This document shows, piece after piece, positions 1-9,300 of a DNA stretch of 64,000 bases. Numbering within the stretch: position 1 is the first letter of the stretch; the number at the start of each line of letters is the position of its first letter. The notes below the pieces were generated by a model. It searched no databases, was not told the origin of the DNA, and saw only the letters and a list, made by a program, of their open reading frames with translations. The DNA comes from Alnus glutinosa. Taxonomy: Eukaryota; Streptophyta; Magnoliopsida; Fagales; Betulaceae. The position numbers were made by a program, and so were the translations under genes. The DNA lies in contig NC_084888.1 of assembly GCF_958979055.1 (NCBI RefSeq), forward strand, positions 3,738,001 to 3,802,000, given 5' to 3'.

Positions 1-477
1 ACAAGCCTCTTTTCATGATTTAACGAACTAATTAATTCTTTGACGTCTTTCATGCACATTCAACATATATATATACCATTCACGTACCTACTAATTAAGT
101 TGTACTATACTTCTAATATTGTTATAGTTTGACATAATCTTTATAAATACATCATATTGTAATGCAATTAGAATAAAGTCAACATCTTACAAAAAATAAA
201 TAATAAATAAAGTCAACATAATTAAACTATCGCCCTATTAGGTATTATGAACGGCAAACATATATATATAAGCTCTAAGGCTTCTTTTTTTTTTTTTTTT
301 TTTTTGGATTGAATAAGCTCTAAGGCTTACGTAAACCTTAAATCTCTAGCTTGGGTCTTTTTTCTCTCTCTTCCTAATTTAATTCTTATTTTTATTTATT
401 TTATATTTTAACGGCATTAATTTCTTATTTTGGAATATAGTTGAGCACTAGCTAGCTAGCTAGTAATTTCTTTATGT

Positions 478-497
478 CCCCCCCCCCCCCCCCCCCC
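478..497. repeat. Poly-C run
   Basis: A run of 20 C residues. The equivalent run in copy 2 (about 17485-17505) has 21. It is one of the few visible differences between the two near-identical blocks, and such runs are also error-prone in sequencing. Confidence 0.9.
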
Positions 498-753
498 TTA
501 CTTTTCATTTCTTTAGTTATATATACGTGTGAAGCAAGCATATATAGGTAGGAGGAAAATGTCTTTCTCTCGACTAAAAAAAATTAGTTTATTAATTAAT
601 TTCTTTTCCTATTCTTGTGCACCATATATACTTGCACGTTGATGCCAGTCGGTCCATCTAATTAACTAATCACGGATTTCAATTTCAATTTGGTTGTCAT
701 TGATATCTTAATGCACGCATTTGTGACTAGACCAATTCTACGAGTAAAACGTC

Positions 754-860
754 TTCGGTGGGTAACTCAATTGGCTTGAGATCACGTCTCATGAAGCGGA
801 AGTCATTAGTTCGAATTTCCCCTCCCTCTTCTTGTGTGGACATGTAAAAAATAAAAAAAT
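754..860 (+). mobile_element. tRNA-derived SINE, copy 1
   Basis: About 107 bp with a tRNA-like head: an A-box-like stretch (ggtaactcaattggc) and a B-box-like core (agttcgaattt), then an A-rich tail. It is flanked by a target-site duplication of about 20 bp with one mismatch (734-753 and 861-880). Block A3 has the empty site (near 32810-32830), where the duplicated sequence occurs once and no SINE is present. This makes the insertion call strong. Confidence 0.9.
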
Positions 861-1136
861 AATTCTACAAGTAAAACGTCAACGTTTTGTTGCTTTCCGT
901 ATTGAATGATAAAGTTAATTAGTTATTTTATTTATTTGACCCCATATATATGTATGCAGATTTTTTACAAACGGTGAGGCTAATTAAGCAAATCAAATCA
1001 TAATACCAACACGTAGGGCAAAAATCCGAATATTGCGAGGTGTCAGGATATGCCTCACCGGACCAACATGAAACGTAAATCATGTCGTAACAAAATATAT
1101 ACCACAGGTTGAGGTTGAGCATCCAGGAAAAGGAGA

Positions 1137-1168
<32 letters not shown>

Positions 1169-1590
1169 CGACTCCCTAATTATATCTCTAAGATCTTAAA
1201 GGATTATGAACTTATAATCTGTAATATGATCGATACATGATCGAGTTGATTCTATGGCAGTACTTATTACTAGCAAACCAGTGGCTTAACTTTTATGTTA
1301 AGGTTGACAATTTTTTACACAATTTTAAATTTAATAAGAATTTATAAATACAAAATTAGTGGATTAGGGTTGGGGCGTCTAACCCGTATAATTAAATAGA
1401 TCAAATTATAGTTGACCTTTATAGTTTTATATATACCCATGCTTCGACATAACCGGAACTTAACACGCGACATTTATGGCTGTCAATTTTTGACACCACT
1501 CACAAATCTGACATGAATTCAACATAAAACTAGCTAGCTAGCGGGTTAAAATTGAAATATCTAACATATATAGTCTTATATTTATATCTT

Positions 1591-1705
1591 TTTTTTTATT
1601 TTTTTTATTTTAATATGTCCACACAAAAGGGGGAGGAAATATTTGAACTAGAGACTTCTGCTTCATGAGACGTGGCCCTAGCCGACTGAGTTACCCCTTG
1701 TAGAC
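1591..1705 (-). mobile_element. tRNA-derived SINE, second member, copy 1
   Basis: Same family as the element at 754-860 but inverted: a T-rich tail on the left, then the reverse complement of the B box and A box (ending gactgagttacccc). Flanked by related 18-22 bp direct repeats (1573-1590 and 1706-1727). Internal similarity to the 33637-33762 element confirms the family. Confidence 0.85.
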
Positions 1706-2060
1706 GTCTTATATATATTTATATCTTGACACAACTATACTTTTGTCTCTTTTTTTTTAGGATATGTAGCCTTTGTCATTAACGTTAAAGCAAGGAGGGT
1801 TTGTACAGCTGTGATCTATAGCTATATGTTAGGGTGATTTAAAGGAGCATGGGAATCTATCTATAAAAAAAATAAAGGAGCATGGGAATCTATCTATAAA
1901 CGTATATATCTTTATTTTGGAAGCGAATGTCATGATCGAGGCTTTTGAATCACTCGATCGATCTCTGATCCTCTAATGTCAAATGTTACACGGGTGTTGT
2001 AACTTGTAAGAGGCCATGATCATAGGCTTATATTTGATCCGATACATCGATCCCTAGCTA

Positions 2061-2061
<1 letters not shown>

Positions 2062-2102
<41 letters not shown>
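2062..2102. repeat. TA dinucleotide microsatellite
   Basis: About 41 nt of alternating TA. In copy 2 (about 19070-19108) the run is 39 nt, which accounts for the change of offset between the copies from 17008 to 17006. Confidence 0.9.
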
Positions 2103-2104
<2 letters not shown>

Positions 2105-2639
2105 TTCTTGGTAGATGATATATCCTTGTCAAAAGGCACTAACCTCTCTCACACGGCTTAATTAGGTTATCTTCGTAGGCTATATTTGATTCGTGTTTAG
2201 GAATACTACTTGACCATGTAATTACCTTCTAGCTAGCCTTGAGCCTAGCTAGCTAGCCCTACTAGTGCCAGAACTTAGTCCATAATCCATATATATGCTA
2301 GCCGCCTAGCTAGCTAAATGTCTCAGCCGCTGGGCTTTTTCCCTATATACCCATTCTGTTACGTTTTTTCTGCTTCATTTTTGTTCCCTTCTGACTTTAA
2401 CTAATAAAAGACGTGATTCATGCCTGGAAACTTGATAATGGGTACAAGTTATGAACGAACCGAGTACGATTTAATAATGGACCTTGTCTATACATCCCTT
2501 TCTTTCTAATTTTAATTACTTATATATATTATAAAAAAGAAAAAAAGAGAGACATTGATGTAAGAGAATGGACATATTAATTAATTGACTATAGTTTGTT
2601 AAAAAATAGGGCTGCCAAACCTAACCTTTTGTAGCAAAT

Positions 2640-2822
2640 TGCTATTATAGACCAAGAGTCCTCCATCTCCAACCATACCGACAGAGCTCATATATAGCTA
2701 CCCACCAGTCCATGAAGCTAGCCCTAAAGTTTTATGGACCTTGTGAATCCTCCAATGAGTGGACAAATTAAAGTAGCTTACCGACTAAACCTACCCTCAA
2801 GTTCTATGGTCTATCCAGTTTA
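2640..2822 (+). mobile_element. Ty3/gypsy integrase-end relic (A1)
   Basis: A degenerate stretch matching 35560-35745 in A3, where an integrase C-terminal motif can be read (VAYRLNLP then HPVFHVSCLK). In A1 only the first part survives, with frameshifts. Its presence in both A1/A2 and A3 shows that this retroelement relic predates the tandem duplication. Confidence 0.55.
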
Positions 2823-3125
2823 TGATCATATGATATAAGTATTATTGTATGAATGTATGATCATATGATTCATACAATCTAACAATTTATATGATCTTAG
2901 TCTCTTAAAAGCAATCATATTATTGTCATTTTGGGTCACATATATCACATATGACCCATTTTTCATCGAATTTAACAAAAACTCCTAATAGAGGAGGTTA
3001 AGTGAAAGAACAAAGTAGTTTTTTTTTTTTTTTTTAGACATTTGAAGTTTTTAAACTTTAAAGGAGACATTATAATTTGGGAGTAAGTTTGAGAGCTAGC
3101 CTGAATCCCCCCTCCGGACTACTTA

Positions 3126-4581
3126 GAGCGTTCCTAGTGAGCTCTTCAAATTTTCTCCAAATTTTAGTTAAACAATTTATTTTTGTTATTTTATCTATCA
3201 CTTTTAAAAAGCTTCCTACATCAAAATCTTTAGATATTACTTTATTTTAAATAGATATTATTTTTTATTGATTTTGAGAGCAACCACTTTAACAACTTTA
3301 ACTTCCATGAAAAGTTGCTCCAAATGAGTAAAATAAACTTTATCCAGAAAAAGAGTATTCACAAAATAAATCTAACAACTTAAGCATGAACTGTCAATAT
3401 TTTTTTTTTTTTTTTTTTTTGGGGTGAATTAAAAACTTCATATATCAAACACATAGAAATATTACATTCCAATTAAAACTGGATTCAAACACCTAGTCAG
3501 GGACAAATCCTCCGAATAGGCACCACTCAAGCCAACCTGCTAAAAGACAGCAAGAAAGCAACAAAACAGAATTATGCAGAAGCAAAACAAACTACAAAAA
3601 GAACAACAGCAAACCAGTAACACTCTAACAAGCCTGGAGCCAACTCAAATCAGGGACATACCCCCCCTAGAAGAGACAAACAACACCAACTTGCTAAACA
3701 AGTAAAACAACTAAAAGACCGTAATATGCAGAAAATAAGACTGCAACTACACCAGCCTTTCTTGGATCAAATTATGCAGATTCCACCCATGGACAATATT
3801 TCCTTCAATTAAAAAGAAAAAAGAAAAAAAAAATCAAAATCGGCGAATTTTAATCAAAATGTAAAGTTTTATTTTTTAACATGCAACCATCTCAAGCAAC
3901 TAGTATCACTGTATTCAGCACCCAGATGTCAATAACCTAGAAAACAAAATTATGAAAAGAAAATGCAACATAAACAGGTAGAAGGTTAATTAAAGATAGT
4001 GAAGATCGACAAAGAACGTAACAGAATGCATAAATGAATAGAAACCCAGTATAGCCTACGTATTCAAACAAAAGTAAGGATGAGAAACACCCAAAGCTCA
4101 GAAATTAATTAACTTTTGCGTGCAAAACATCTCAATTAGAAAAACCCAACTTTTTAATTCATTCACAAACCCACACGCGCACATAGAAAGAGAGACAATC
4201 GCGAGAGGGAGATGGAGAGATGCGTGAGAGTGAGGGAAAGAGAAACAGAGTGAGACGAGTGAGGAGGGAGAGAGAGATGAAACTAGAGATGTTGAAAGAG
4301 TTACCTGCTGTGAGTAGGGGATGGGGAAGGAAGTGAACGGGAGAGAAAAGTGAAGAAGGGGGGGAAAGAAAAGTGAAGAAGTGAAAAAGAGATGGGAATT
4401 GAAAGTGAAAATAATAAAAAATTGAATCGATCATTAAATTTGTAGGTCAAATTTGGAGTGAAATTTTGACAAGAACAAAGATAGAAATTATAGAGATCGA
4501 GTTTGTTGAAGTGGATTTTTTTGAATTTTTTTACCAAATTTTAGTGAAAAAATTGAAATGAAAAGCTTACGAGGAATGCTC
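3126..4581. mobile_element. PIF/Harbinger-like TIR element, copy 1
   Basis: A 1456-bp insertion bounded by terminal inverted repeats (GAGCGTTCCT at the left, GAGCATTCCT as the reverse complement of the right end) and a 3-bp TTA target-site duplication (3123-3125, 4582-4584). Block A3 has the empty site: its sequence runs from 'actactta' straight into 'caaatctaacc'. A 3-bp TWA duplication is typical of PIF/Harbinger. No transposase could be read, so it is non-autonomous. A LINE 3' end is nested inside. Confidence 0.8.
3402..3793 (-). mobile_element. LINE-like 3' fragment nested in the TIR element, copy 1
   Basis: Starts with about 20 T (a poly-A tail in reverse) followed by about 370 bp of unique, C/A-rich sequence. 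It is flanked by a short direct repeat (caatattt at 3395-3402 and 3794-3801). No coding domain was read; the LINE assignment rests on the tail and the duplication only. Confidence 0.5.
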
Positions 4582-4836
4582 TTACAAATCTAACCACAGG
4601 AGGTCATGAGATTATGTACTGCACTTTGCATCTCTCATCTCAGATTCCGTGTCATTTATCATCGTAGAGTGAGACCCTCAATTGAATGCAGATTATAGTG
4701 GAAGATAATAATAACTACAATTGAATTGAATTGGTGACATATAATTCTGCATACCAACAAGAAGAAGAAAAAAAAGGAATGATGTATCGAACTCCATTTC
4801 AATTTAGATGAAGCCCATACACCTAAGTATATTTGA

Positions 4837-4842
4837 TTTATT
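4837..4842 (-). terminator. Candidate polyadenylation signal for GH3, copy 1
   Basis: TTTATT on the plus strand reads AATAAA on the minus strand, about 135 nt after the GH3 stop codon. A second AATAAA lies at 4894-4899. Because this DNA is shared with the 3' flank of the zinc-finger gene (37792-37797 is the equivalent signal), the GH3 transcript probably ends in sequence originally belonging to that gene. Confidence 0.5.
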
Positions 4843-4934
4843 TGAGGGATGAACATAAGAAACATATTACATGGATGGGATTAAAGGACAACATTTATTG
4901 AAACACCAATAGAAGGATAAGGTATATATATATA

Positions 4935-4956
4935 TCACAGCCGAAGATTAAGTCAA
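4935..4956 (-). pseudogene. Fossil of the zinc-finger gene 3' end, copy 1
   Basis: These 22 bp match 37900-37922, the stop codon and last codons of the C2H2 gene (residues DLNLRL then stop), with a 1-bp deletion. Immediately to the right the sequence switches to the GH3 3' end, whose stop codon begins 20 bp away. It marks the tandem-duplication breakpoint. The same fossil lies at 21941-21962. Confidence 0.85.
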
Positions 4957-4975
4957 AGAAAATGCCGTCATGTGG

Positions 4976-7686
4976 TCAACGACGTCGTTCAGGGATCCAA
5001 TGCGGCGCAGCAGGGCTAAAATGCACCGAGATCACCCTGGAGTCGAGGAGCTCCATGATAGGGGTGAAATTCACGCACCTGGGTACTTTGTACTGGTTGA
5101 TCGACGCGCCCCGAGAGATTGCGTAGTCCATGAGCTCCTCAAACGTACCGTTCTTAACCACCCTGATCTCAAGCGGTCCAATGGAGTTGTCCGCGACTCG
5201 GCCTTGTCTGTACACAGTGTTCAGTGACTCCTCCATGGCTAAGCAGCATTGGTTCAGGACCTCATCTGTGGGTGAGTTGGCCGGATCCTTCACAAGCAAC
5301 TCCCAGTAAATTACGTAGTGTCCTGGGATTGATTTCGTGTCTGCGTAGCTCGTGTACTCCACCACACTCGTGTTGAATTCCTTTATGAGCGCTGTTGCAT
5401 TTTCTATGGCCTTCTGCAACTCAGCCTCGTCCGTCTTGTCCGAGTCGATGCTCAACAACACGTTCTTTCTTCTTATGAACCGAAATTGCGGAGCCGAGTT
5501 GTAGAAGCCGGTGACTTGGAGTATGTCACCCACTCGATAGCGGTTAAGTCCGGCATAGGTGGTGATGATGAGCTCGTATTCCTTCCCAACTTCCACGTCC
5601 GCAAGGTCCACAAGCCGCGGAGGTGAGTCGCGAGATAGAGCTGGAGCGTTCGGCTCATGTGGCAAGAACTCGAAGTAAGCCATGTTTGGCATGATGGTGT
5701 AGGAAACTTCAGAAGGCGTGGACATTGGTTTGAGATTAAGCCCAAAGTAGCACTCGGAAGATGCATACATAGTGCAAGAAAGTGGTAGCCCGCTGCTGTA
5801 ATAGTCAAGTGTAGGTATGTACTGGGCCATCGCACCCGTTACAATCACGTCTAGGTATTTCGTGTTGGGCCAAATTCTTGTGATTATTCCTTCCCAATTC
5901 TCTTCCGAACACTCCTTGGTAATGAACTCGGAGAGTTCTGGGTTTGGTTTGACAAGTTTGGAAATGCTTTCCCGGAGAGAAGGGTCTGTGATTTTAGGGT
6001 TTAAAGTTCCGGTTGAGATGTCATCGGCCAATTGCTGCCAGTTAAGTTGTAGGAATCGGATGGCTCTGAGTAGGCCGGAGGCAAAAACAGCACCGACTCG
6101 GAGGACCTCTTCGCGCATAATGAGGCCGCACAACATCTGTGTATACATGCTTTGAAACGAGTCGACGCAGAGAATGGCCTCGTTTGGGCTGGTGTACACA
6201 TTGTAAGGGTCGTACGGCCTGGTCTTGAAGTGGTCGCTCTTGTAGTAGCTGGTGAGTACCGGACGTGCCAGGAGGCCACTGGGAGTCTTGGTTTCCGCCT
6301 TCACGAACAAAAAGTAGAGTCCCTTCCCTTTGTCTAAACCCGAGACATATCTGTTAAGAACAACGCCAATATTGTTAAATCACCGCTTGTTTAAAGATTT
6401 AAAATTATAAACTTAGATGAATTTAAATATTTAATTTATTATATTCTAAAAAATATTTCAACCGGGTTAACGGAATAAGATGAGACATGTCAAACTAATT
6501 AAGTAAGTCGGATTTGGACCAATATTATGGCCGAGTGTTCTTTGCTGAATGTGCCCTTGGGCTGGGACGATTTGCTGAGCTGGGGGCTGCTGTCCTGACT
6601 GGTAGAAGCTTTAAGGCTACTCTAGAAAGACTTAGTTTGGGTGCTACTGTTTACCAGCTTTGGTGGCAGCAGAATGACTTGATGCATCACAATACTCTTC
6701 GGACTGAGGAGTCCATTGTAGCGCAGATTAAATGGGAAGTTCGTGGGAGCTAGATTTATGGCAAAGGGCAGTTCTAAGTGCTCTAGAAAGAACTTGGAAC
6801 TTGCTTTCCGGTGGAATGTACATAGCTAATTGTTTTTTGACTTGATTTGTTTGTTTGTTCTTTGGTGTTGCACGCTAGCTTCTTCTGTTAGTTGCTGTAG
6901 GGTGGTTTTTTGTTTTCTGAGTTCTGGTGCTGTTAGCCTGTAAGGCTTGGGTGTGTCATGCCTGCAGCTCGATCTGTAGTAGCATGGCTTGTTGTTAGCT
7001 TGTTCTTTGTGGGCTGAGGTGTTGTTGTAATCGGGGTTGTTCGGATTGGGTTCCAGTTTTTCGCTGGAGTGTTGTAAGTGTTTGCGGTTCTATGAAAGAT
7101 TTTATTCATAAAAAAAGAAAAAGAAAAAAAAGCAAGTCGTCAAGATGTACTTACAGGTTCATCACCGGCATGAGAAGGCTGTACAATTTCTGGCGACGGT
7201 CCAACTCTTCATGAATCGTTGGCATCAATTTTCTCTCACCAGCCGAAGTCCCAGAGCTACAAGTTCACAGATTTTATCATAAGCCAGAAGAGAAATCACA
7301 TACATAAACACGAGAGAAACATCCAGGTTTGTGTGAAAGAGAGATTAATAGTGATAATATTCTCACCTGGTGAGGAACTCGGAAATGGGGTGAGAGGACA
7401 AGATGGGAGAGCGGTCACCATTAGCAATACGTTGGATCTCAGGCTGAAGATCCTCATAGGTAACCACAGGGACATTCGACTTGAAAGTATCGCGGTCCGT
7501 CTTCCCATTGAGCCGGAACCGCCTGAGGTACTCGGTGTCTGCGTTCCGACTCAGTATCTCCGCCAAAACCCTCTCCTGCACAGCGTCTATGTTCCTTGTC
7601 ATCTCCTCGATGAACTCAAGCGCCTTTGTGTGATTCTCGCTTGCCGGAGGGCTAAGAGGGTACGAGACCTGGGATTCAACCGCCAT
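4976..7686 (-). CDS. GH3.1: Indole-3-acetic acid-amido synthetase, GH3.1/GH3.2 type, copy 1
   Basis: Conjugates auxin (IAA) to amino acids using ATP, lowering free auxin; acts in the cytosol. Three exons: 7367-7686, 7155-7256 and 4976-6350, all with GT/AG borders and consistent phase, giving 598 residues, normal for the family. GH3 motifs are present: [10 protein letters not shown] (107-116), YASSE (336-340) and YRVGD (412-416). The start was placed at MAVES; an in-frame ATG at 7767 would add 27 residues but lies near the TATA box and is not family-like. Both ends resemble Arabidopsis GH3.2 (N-terminal MAVES, C-terminal PERRR), as I remember it. Intron 2 (6351-7154) contains a LINE fragment; intron 1 is 110 bp. 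The 3' flank is borrowed from the zinc-finger gene. The copy at 21982-24692 encodes an identical protein. The exact paralogue (GH3.1 or GH3.2) is not resolved. Confidence 0.95.
6511..7130 (+). mobile_element. 5'-truncated LINE in GH3 intron 2, copy 1
   Basis: Opposite strand to GH3. An open frame near 6514-6753 reads the C-terminal end of a plant L1-type reverse transcriptase ([17 protein letters not shown], then [13 protein letters not shown]). A 3' untranslated region follows, ending in an A-rich tail near 7108-7130. A target-site duplication is visible, aagtaagtcg (6501-6510) and aagcaagtcg (7131-7140), with one mismatch. The element is present in both GH3 copies, so it inserted before the recent duplication. 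Confidence 0.85.
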
Positions 7687-8552
7687 TGTTGAAAGCTTAG
7701 AGAGACACACGTACAGCAAAGATGATCGAAGAAAACAAATTGAGAATATGAGAGGCAGTGCGGTCATTTATGGTGAAGGAGCTTGCTTTTTATAGGTGAA
7801 ATTGTATCGAATTTTGGCTCTTATTTTTTCTCCGACCCCATCATCACCACGTCACTTTCCACGTCACGGGATTAGTCACGTAGATGGCCGGACCAATAGT
7901 TGTTTGGAGCGACGCCAAGTTCGCTAACAGAACTTTTTTTTATCATAGAGACACGCCAAAAGTTAAAAAAATACTATTTCTCATAAAATGTACCTCTCAT
8001 AGGGAACAGATTGGACCCAGGACACGTATGAATGGCTTATATGCCGACATGTGGGGCCGCTCACTTTGCCAGGTCAGCATGGGATTGCGACCCTGTTTGT
8101 ATCGGACAGCGACGGGGCCTAACTTATGCAATTTTGGGTTGCGTATGGGAAATTAAGAACCCAACTTTGAATAGTCAGAGCTAGCTAAGAAATTAAACTA
8201 TACTAGGGCAGAACTTTCTTTGGCTAGTGACACCTTGCAATGCTACATATCATTAATTAGGAATATTAATTAAGATAACTAAAAAGATGTCGGGGGTGTA
8301 GCAATCACGTGGACGTGATCGAAGTTTGTGTTTATTTTCTTGTTTTGCATTGATCTGGTTAGAATTTTTTCCTTGTACTTGTTCTTCATGTCTAGGCCTG
8401 TCACAATATTTTTATATCCCGAGGGTAGGTAAACTTTTGCATTAATATATATTTACGTCATGACAGTTCCATTACATTTTTCATTGTTTTCTTCACCATC
8501 TTTGGGGAATGATTACAATAAAATTATTTGAAAATCTGGTACGAGTGGGTTC
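7687..8552 (-). promoter_or_regulatory. GH3 promoter, copy 1
   Basis: Reading on the minus strand, a TATA box (ctataaaaa) lies at 7786-7795, about 100 bp before the start codon. Further upstream are two bZIP/as-1-like sites, TGACGTGG, at 7847-7854 and 7859-7866, and TACGTGAC at 7875-7882. AuxRE-type cores follow: TGTCTC at 7948-7953, TGTCGG at 8044-8049 and TGTCCG at 8103-8108; TGTCGG on the plus strand is at 8288-8293. A G-box (CACGTG, 8306-8311) sits in a short inverted repeat. AuxRE plus bZIP is the known layout of auxin-induced GH3 promoters. The sequence is shared with copy 2 as far as 8552. Confidence 0.7.
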
Positions 8553-8989
8553 TCATGTCTCTATGGTTGTGGAATCCAAAGGAACTTTAGCCATTGATTT
8601 TGATATTTTATATATTAGAAAGATTGAAAGAAGAAACATAAATCCTTTGGATGGAAGAAATATATATCAATTAAATAGTTATTTACTTGTTATTCTTCAC
8701 ACTTATCCTATATATGTTGGTTGACGTTATGTGCGTATTTTAAATAATTTTTTATATTAGTCATTTATAATTAAAAATAAAATAAAAAATTACTTAAAAT
8801 ACACTATATATACACATTAACACATATAAAAAAAGGTGTACGTAGTATATAGGTGTGGAGAGTATTATTATTCTTTTCTTTTCTTTTAAATAATTAGAGA
8901 GATATGACCTGTTTAGGAAAAAAAAAAAAAAAAAATAAAGAAAAAAAAGAAAAAAGAAAAGAAAAGAAAAGAAGAGGAATGATCTTATG

Positions 8990-9125
8990 ACAGCCAAACT
9001 TCAAGCTAGGCCTTCTTCTAATTCTAATCTTGCTTTGGAGCTCCATCTCCATAATCTTCTAGATGTTTATCTTCAACAGGAGGAGTCCCTCTGAAAGCAA
9101 AAATCTAGAGAATTATGGCTCACTA
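8990..9125 (+). mobile_element. LINE reverse-transcriptase fragment
   Basis: Conceptual reading gives a run resembling the linker before the reverse-transcriptase domain of plant LINEs (LHNLLDVYLQQEESL, a stop, then KQKSRELW). Broken and short. Not present at the equivalent place in B2 (after 25975). Confidence 0.5.
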
Positions 9126-9300
9126 CACTACAAAAATTTCTGTGATTTGCTACTTGCATTTCACCACGTGTACAGTGTCACGTGTACGGACACTGTACAC
9201 GTGGCGAACAGTTAGGCACGTGTAAATGACCACGTGTTCGGTGTGTGGTAGATCCGATTGTAGCGAATTGTACAATTGGCCACGTGTTTCAATGTTAAAA
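9126..9300 (+). mobile_element. CACTA-like terminus with G-box-rich subterminal DNA
   Basis: Begins with CACTACAAAAA, the usual end of plant CACTA (En/Spm) elements, followed by several cacgtg-containing repeats, two of which form a perfect hairpin at 9164-9204. I did not find the opposite terminus. Absent from B2. Confidence 0.5.
9164..9204. repeat. Perfect inverted repeat (16-bp arms, 9-bp loop)
   Basis: Arms ccacgtgtacagtgtc (9164-9179) and gacactgtacacgtgg (9189-9204). Each arm carries a CACGTG G-box. Found in B1 only. Confidence 0.9.

Noticed and set aside
754-860. Possible tRNA gene (also at 33637-33762)
   Set aside because: A and B boxes are present, but the A-rich tail, target-site duplications and multiple dispersed copies identify SINEs; no clean cloverleaf was seen.
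928-1122. 64-residue minus-strand frame (and its copy at 17936-18130)
   Set aside because: AT-rich, no family resemblance and not open in A3; chance frame.
4159-4537. Overlapping minus-strand frames rich in Ser, Phe and Leu (copies at 21165-21543)
   Set aside because: They come from a GA-rich low-complexity stretch inside the Harbinger-like element, not a protein gene.
4970-6337. Plus-strand and alternative-frame frames across GH3 exon 3
   Set aside because: Shadows of the GH3 coding sequence.
7219-7692. 157-residue plus-strand frame opposite GH3 exon 1
   Set aside because: Antisense to exon 1, intron 1 and part of exon 2; no family match and no other support.
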